Assembly: GCA_015489285.1 (NCBI GenBank)
Contig: WGAA01000355.1
Span: 1-5,911 of the forward strand
DNA from: Anaerolineae bacterium
Lineage (GTDB): Bacteria > Chloroflexota > Anaerolineae > JAADDB01
Length of the DNA stretch: 5,911 nt
Direction: 5' to 3'
The translations under genes and the position numbers were made by a program. Below are positions 4,782 to 5,911 of this stretch, in pieces; the first letter of the stretch is position 1; each line of letters begins with the position of its first letter. The notes under the pieces were generated by a model. That model did no database searches, was not told where the DNA came from, and saw only the letters and a program-made list of their open reading frames with translations.

Positions 4782-5911
4782 ATGGCCGATTTGGAACTGA
4801 TGCGTACACTGGCGACCGCGAACGGGACCAAGATCGTCCTCCTCGTCATGGACGGTCTGGGCGGACTGCCCCTTACCCCCGACGGGCGCACGGAGCTGGA
4901 AACGGCCCACACCCCCCACATGGACCGCCTCGCCCGGGAGGGGAGCACCGGGCTCCACATCCCCATCGCCCCGGGCGTCACCCCGGGCAGCGGACCGGCC
5001 CATCTGGCCCTCTTCTCCTACGACCCCGTCCGCTACGAAGTGGGGCGGGGCGTCCTGGAAACCCTGGGCATCGGCTTCGACCTGCAACCGAACGACGTGG
5101 CCGCCCGGGGGAATTTCTGCACCATGGACGAACAGGGCCGGATCGTGGACCGGCGGGCGGGGCGCATCCCCACGGAGGAATGCGTGCGCCTGACCCGGAA
5201 ACTTCAGGAAAACACCCACCTGGACGGCGTGGACATCTTCGTCCTCCCCGTAAAGGAACACCGCTTCGCGCTCGTCCTGCGGGGCGAGGGCCTCTCCGAC
5301 AAGCTCACGGAGACGGACCCCCTGGTCACGGGCAAGCCCCCCCTTCCCGTCCGTCCCCTGGACGACTCGCCGGAAGCCCGCCGCACCGCGGAGCTGGTCA
5401 ACGCCTGGATCGCGCAGGCCCGTGAGGTCCTCAAGGACGAACCGCGCGCCAACTGCCTGAACCTACGCGGCTGGGGCAAGGACCCCCGGCTCCCCCAATT
5501 CCCGGAGATCTACAAAGTGCGCGCCGGGGCCATCGCGGTCTACCCCATGTACCGCGGTGTGGCCCGACTGGTGGGCATGGAGCTGATCCAACACGGGTCG
5601 GACATTGAGGACGAATTCGCGGCCCTACGGGAGCACTGGGAGGCATACGACTTCTTCTTCCTTCACGTCAAACCCACGGACAGCCGCGGGGAGGACGGCA
5701 ACTTCGAAGCCAAAGTCAACGTCATCGAAACGGTGGACCGATTCGTGGGGGACGTGATGGCCGACCTGCAACCGGACGTCCTCCTCATCACCGGAGATCA
5801 CGCCACCCCGGCCAAACTCCGATCCCACTCCTGGCATCCCGTCCCCTTCCTCCTCTGGTCGCGCAGCGCCATGCCCGACGCGGCCCAATCCTTCGGTGAG
5901 CGGGAATGTGC
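4782..5911 (+). CDS. apgM: ApgM-like phosphoglycerate mutase homologue, possible homoserine kinase (partial, 3' end missing)
   Basis: The reading frame is open to the window edge, giving 376 codons; the family is usually about 400, so only the last few dozen residues are missing. It belongs to the alkaline-phosphatase superfamily, archaeal-type cofactor-independent phosphoglycerate mutases (ApgM). Visible features are Asp24 in VMDGLGG (metal), Ser70 in TPGSGPAHLALF (phospho-acceptor), the VGRGVLETLGIGFDL and ARGNF segments, LNLRGWG with an AGAIAVYPMYRGVARLVGM stretch, and metal ligands Asp339-His340 (TGDH) and His352 (SWHPVPF). In TDSRGEDGN, Asp300 is kept but the position that is His in mutases is Glu304. 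Relatives of ApgM found beside threonine genes have been proposed as homoserine kinases (I recall the model TIGR02535). The position right after thrC supports this over a glycolytic role, though mutase activity is not excluded. AGGAGG (4770-4775) lies 6 nt before the ATG. Confidence 0.88.
   Translation, partial: MADLELMRTLATANGTKIVLLVMDGLGGLPLTPDGRTELETAHTPHMDRLAREGSTGLHIPIAPGVTPGSGPAHLALFSYDPVRYEVGRGVLETLGIGFDLQPNDVAARGNFCTMDEQGRIVDRRAGRIPTEECVRLTRKLQENTHLDGVDIFVLPVKEHRFALVLRGEGLSDKLTETDPLVTGKPPLPVRPLDDSPEARRTAELVNAWIAQAREVLKDEPRANCLNLRGWGKDPRLPQFPEIYKVRAGAIAVYPMYRGVARLVGMELIQHGSDIEDEFAALREHWEAYDFFFLHVKPTDSRGEDGNFEAKVNVIETVDRFVGDVMADLQPDVLLITGDHATPAKLRSHSWHPVPFLLWSRSAMPDAAQSFGEREC

Noticed and set aside
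3406..4800. 464-codon plus-strand frame overlapping thrC
   Set aside because: This is a +2 shadow of thrC made of Arg/Pro/His low-complexity sequence, and it has no ribosome binding site.

Overview
The window is GC-rich and reads as bacterial. It has tightly packed genes, C/G-ending codons and strong AGGAGG-type ribosome binding sites. The forward threonine synthase is of the plant-like type, and it sits next to an archaeal-type phosphoglycerate mutase homologue. Together with the short 7-bp tandem repeats between genes, this suggests a Chloroflexota-like, possibly thermophilic, organism. That placement is an inference from gene type and style; no database search was run.

Layout from left to right. 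Bases 1-219 hold no gene: a terminator-like hairpin, a REP-like hairpin, one copy of a dispersed repeat core, a degenerate 7-bp tandem repeat and a likely promoter. A universal stress protein gene (220-663, +) follows. It converges, with only 5 bp between stops, on a three-gene minus-strand unit. Read in its own direction this is an amidase-signature enzyme (2855-1539), the rRNA endonuclease ybeY (1542-1063) and a small membrane lipid kinase dgkA/udpK (1058-669). The first junction is a stop/start overlap and the second has a 4-nt gap, so the three are probably co-transcribed and translationally coupled.

The divergent intergenic region 2856-3391 (536 bp) carries two 7-bp tandem repeat tracts on either side of a hairpin core that is also present at 67-100, then a leader with a nested stem-loop. 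After it, on the plus strand, come thrC (3392-4750) and, 31 bp downstream with its own strong ribosome binding site, an ApgM-like alkaline-phosphatase-superfamily protein that runs off the right edge (4782-5911).

The two points most worth following up are these. First, the thrC/ApgM-like pair: this relative of phosphoglycerate mutase may supply the O-phosphohomoserine that threonine synthase uses, acting as a non-orthologous homoserine kinase, and it has Glu where mutases have a metal-binding His. Second, the composite intergenic repeat (hairpin core plus seven 7-bp units) occurs twice in this short window, in the same orientation and with the same layout.
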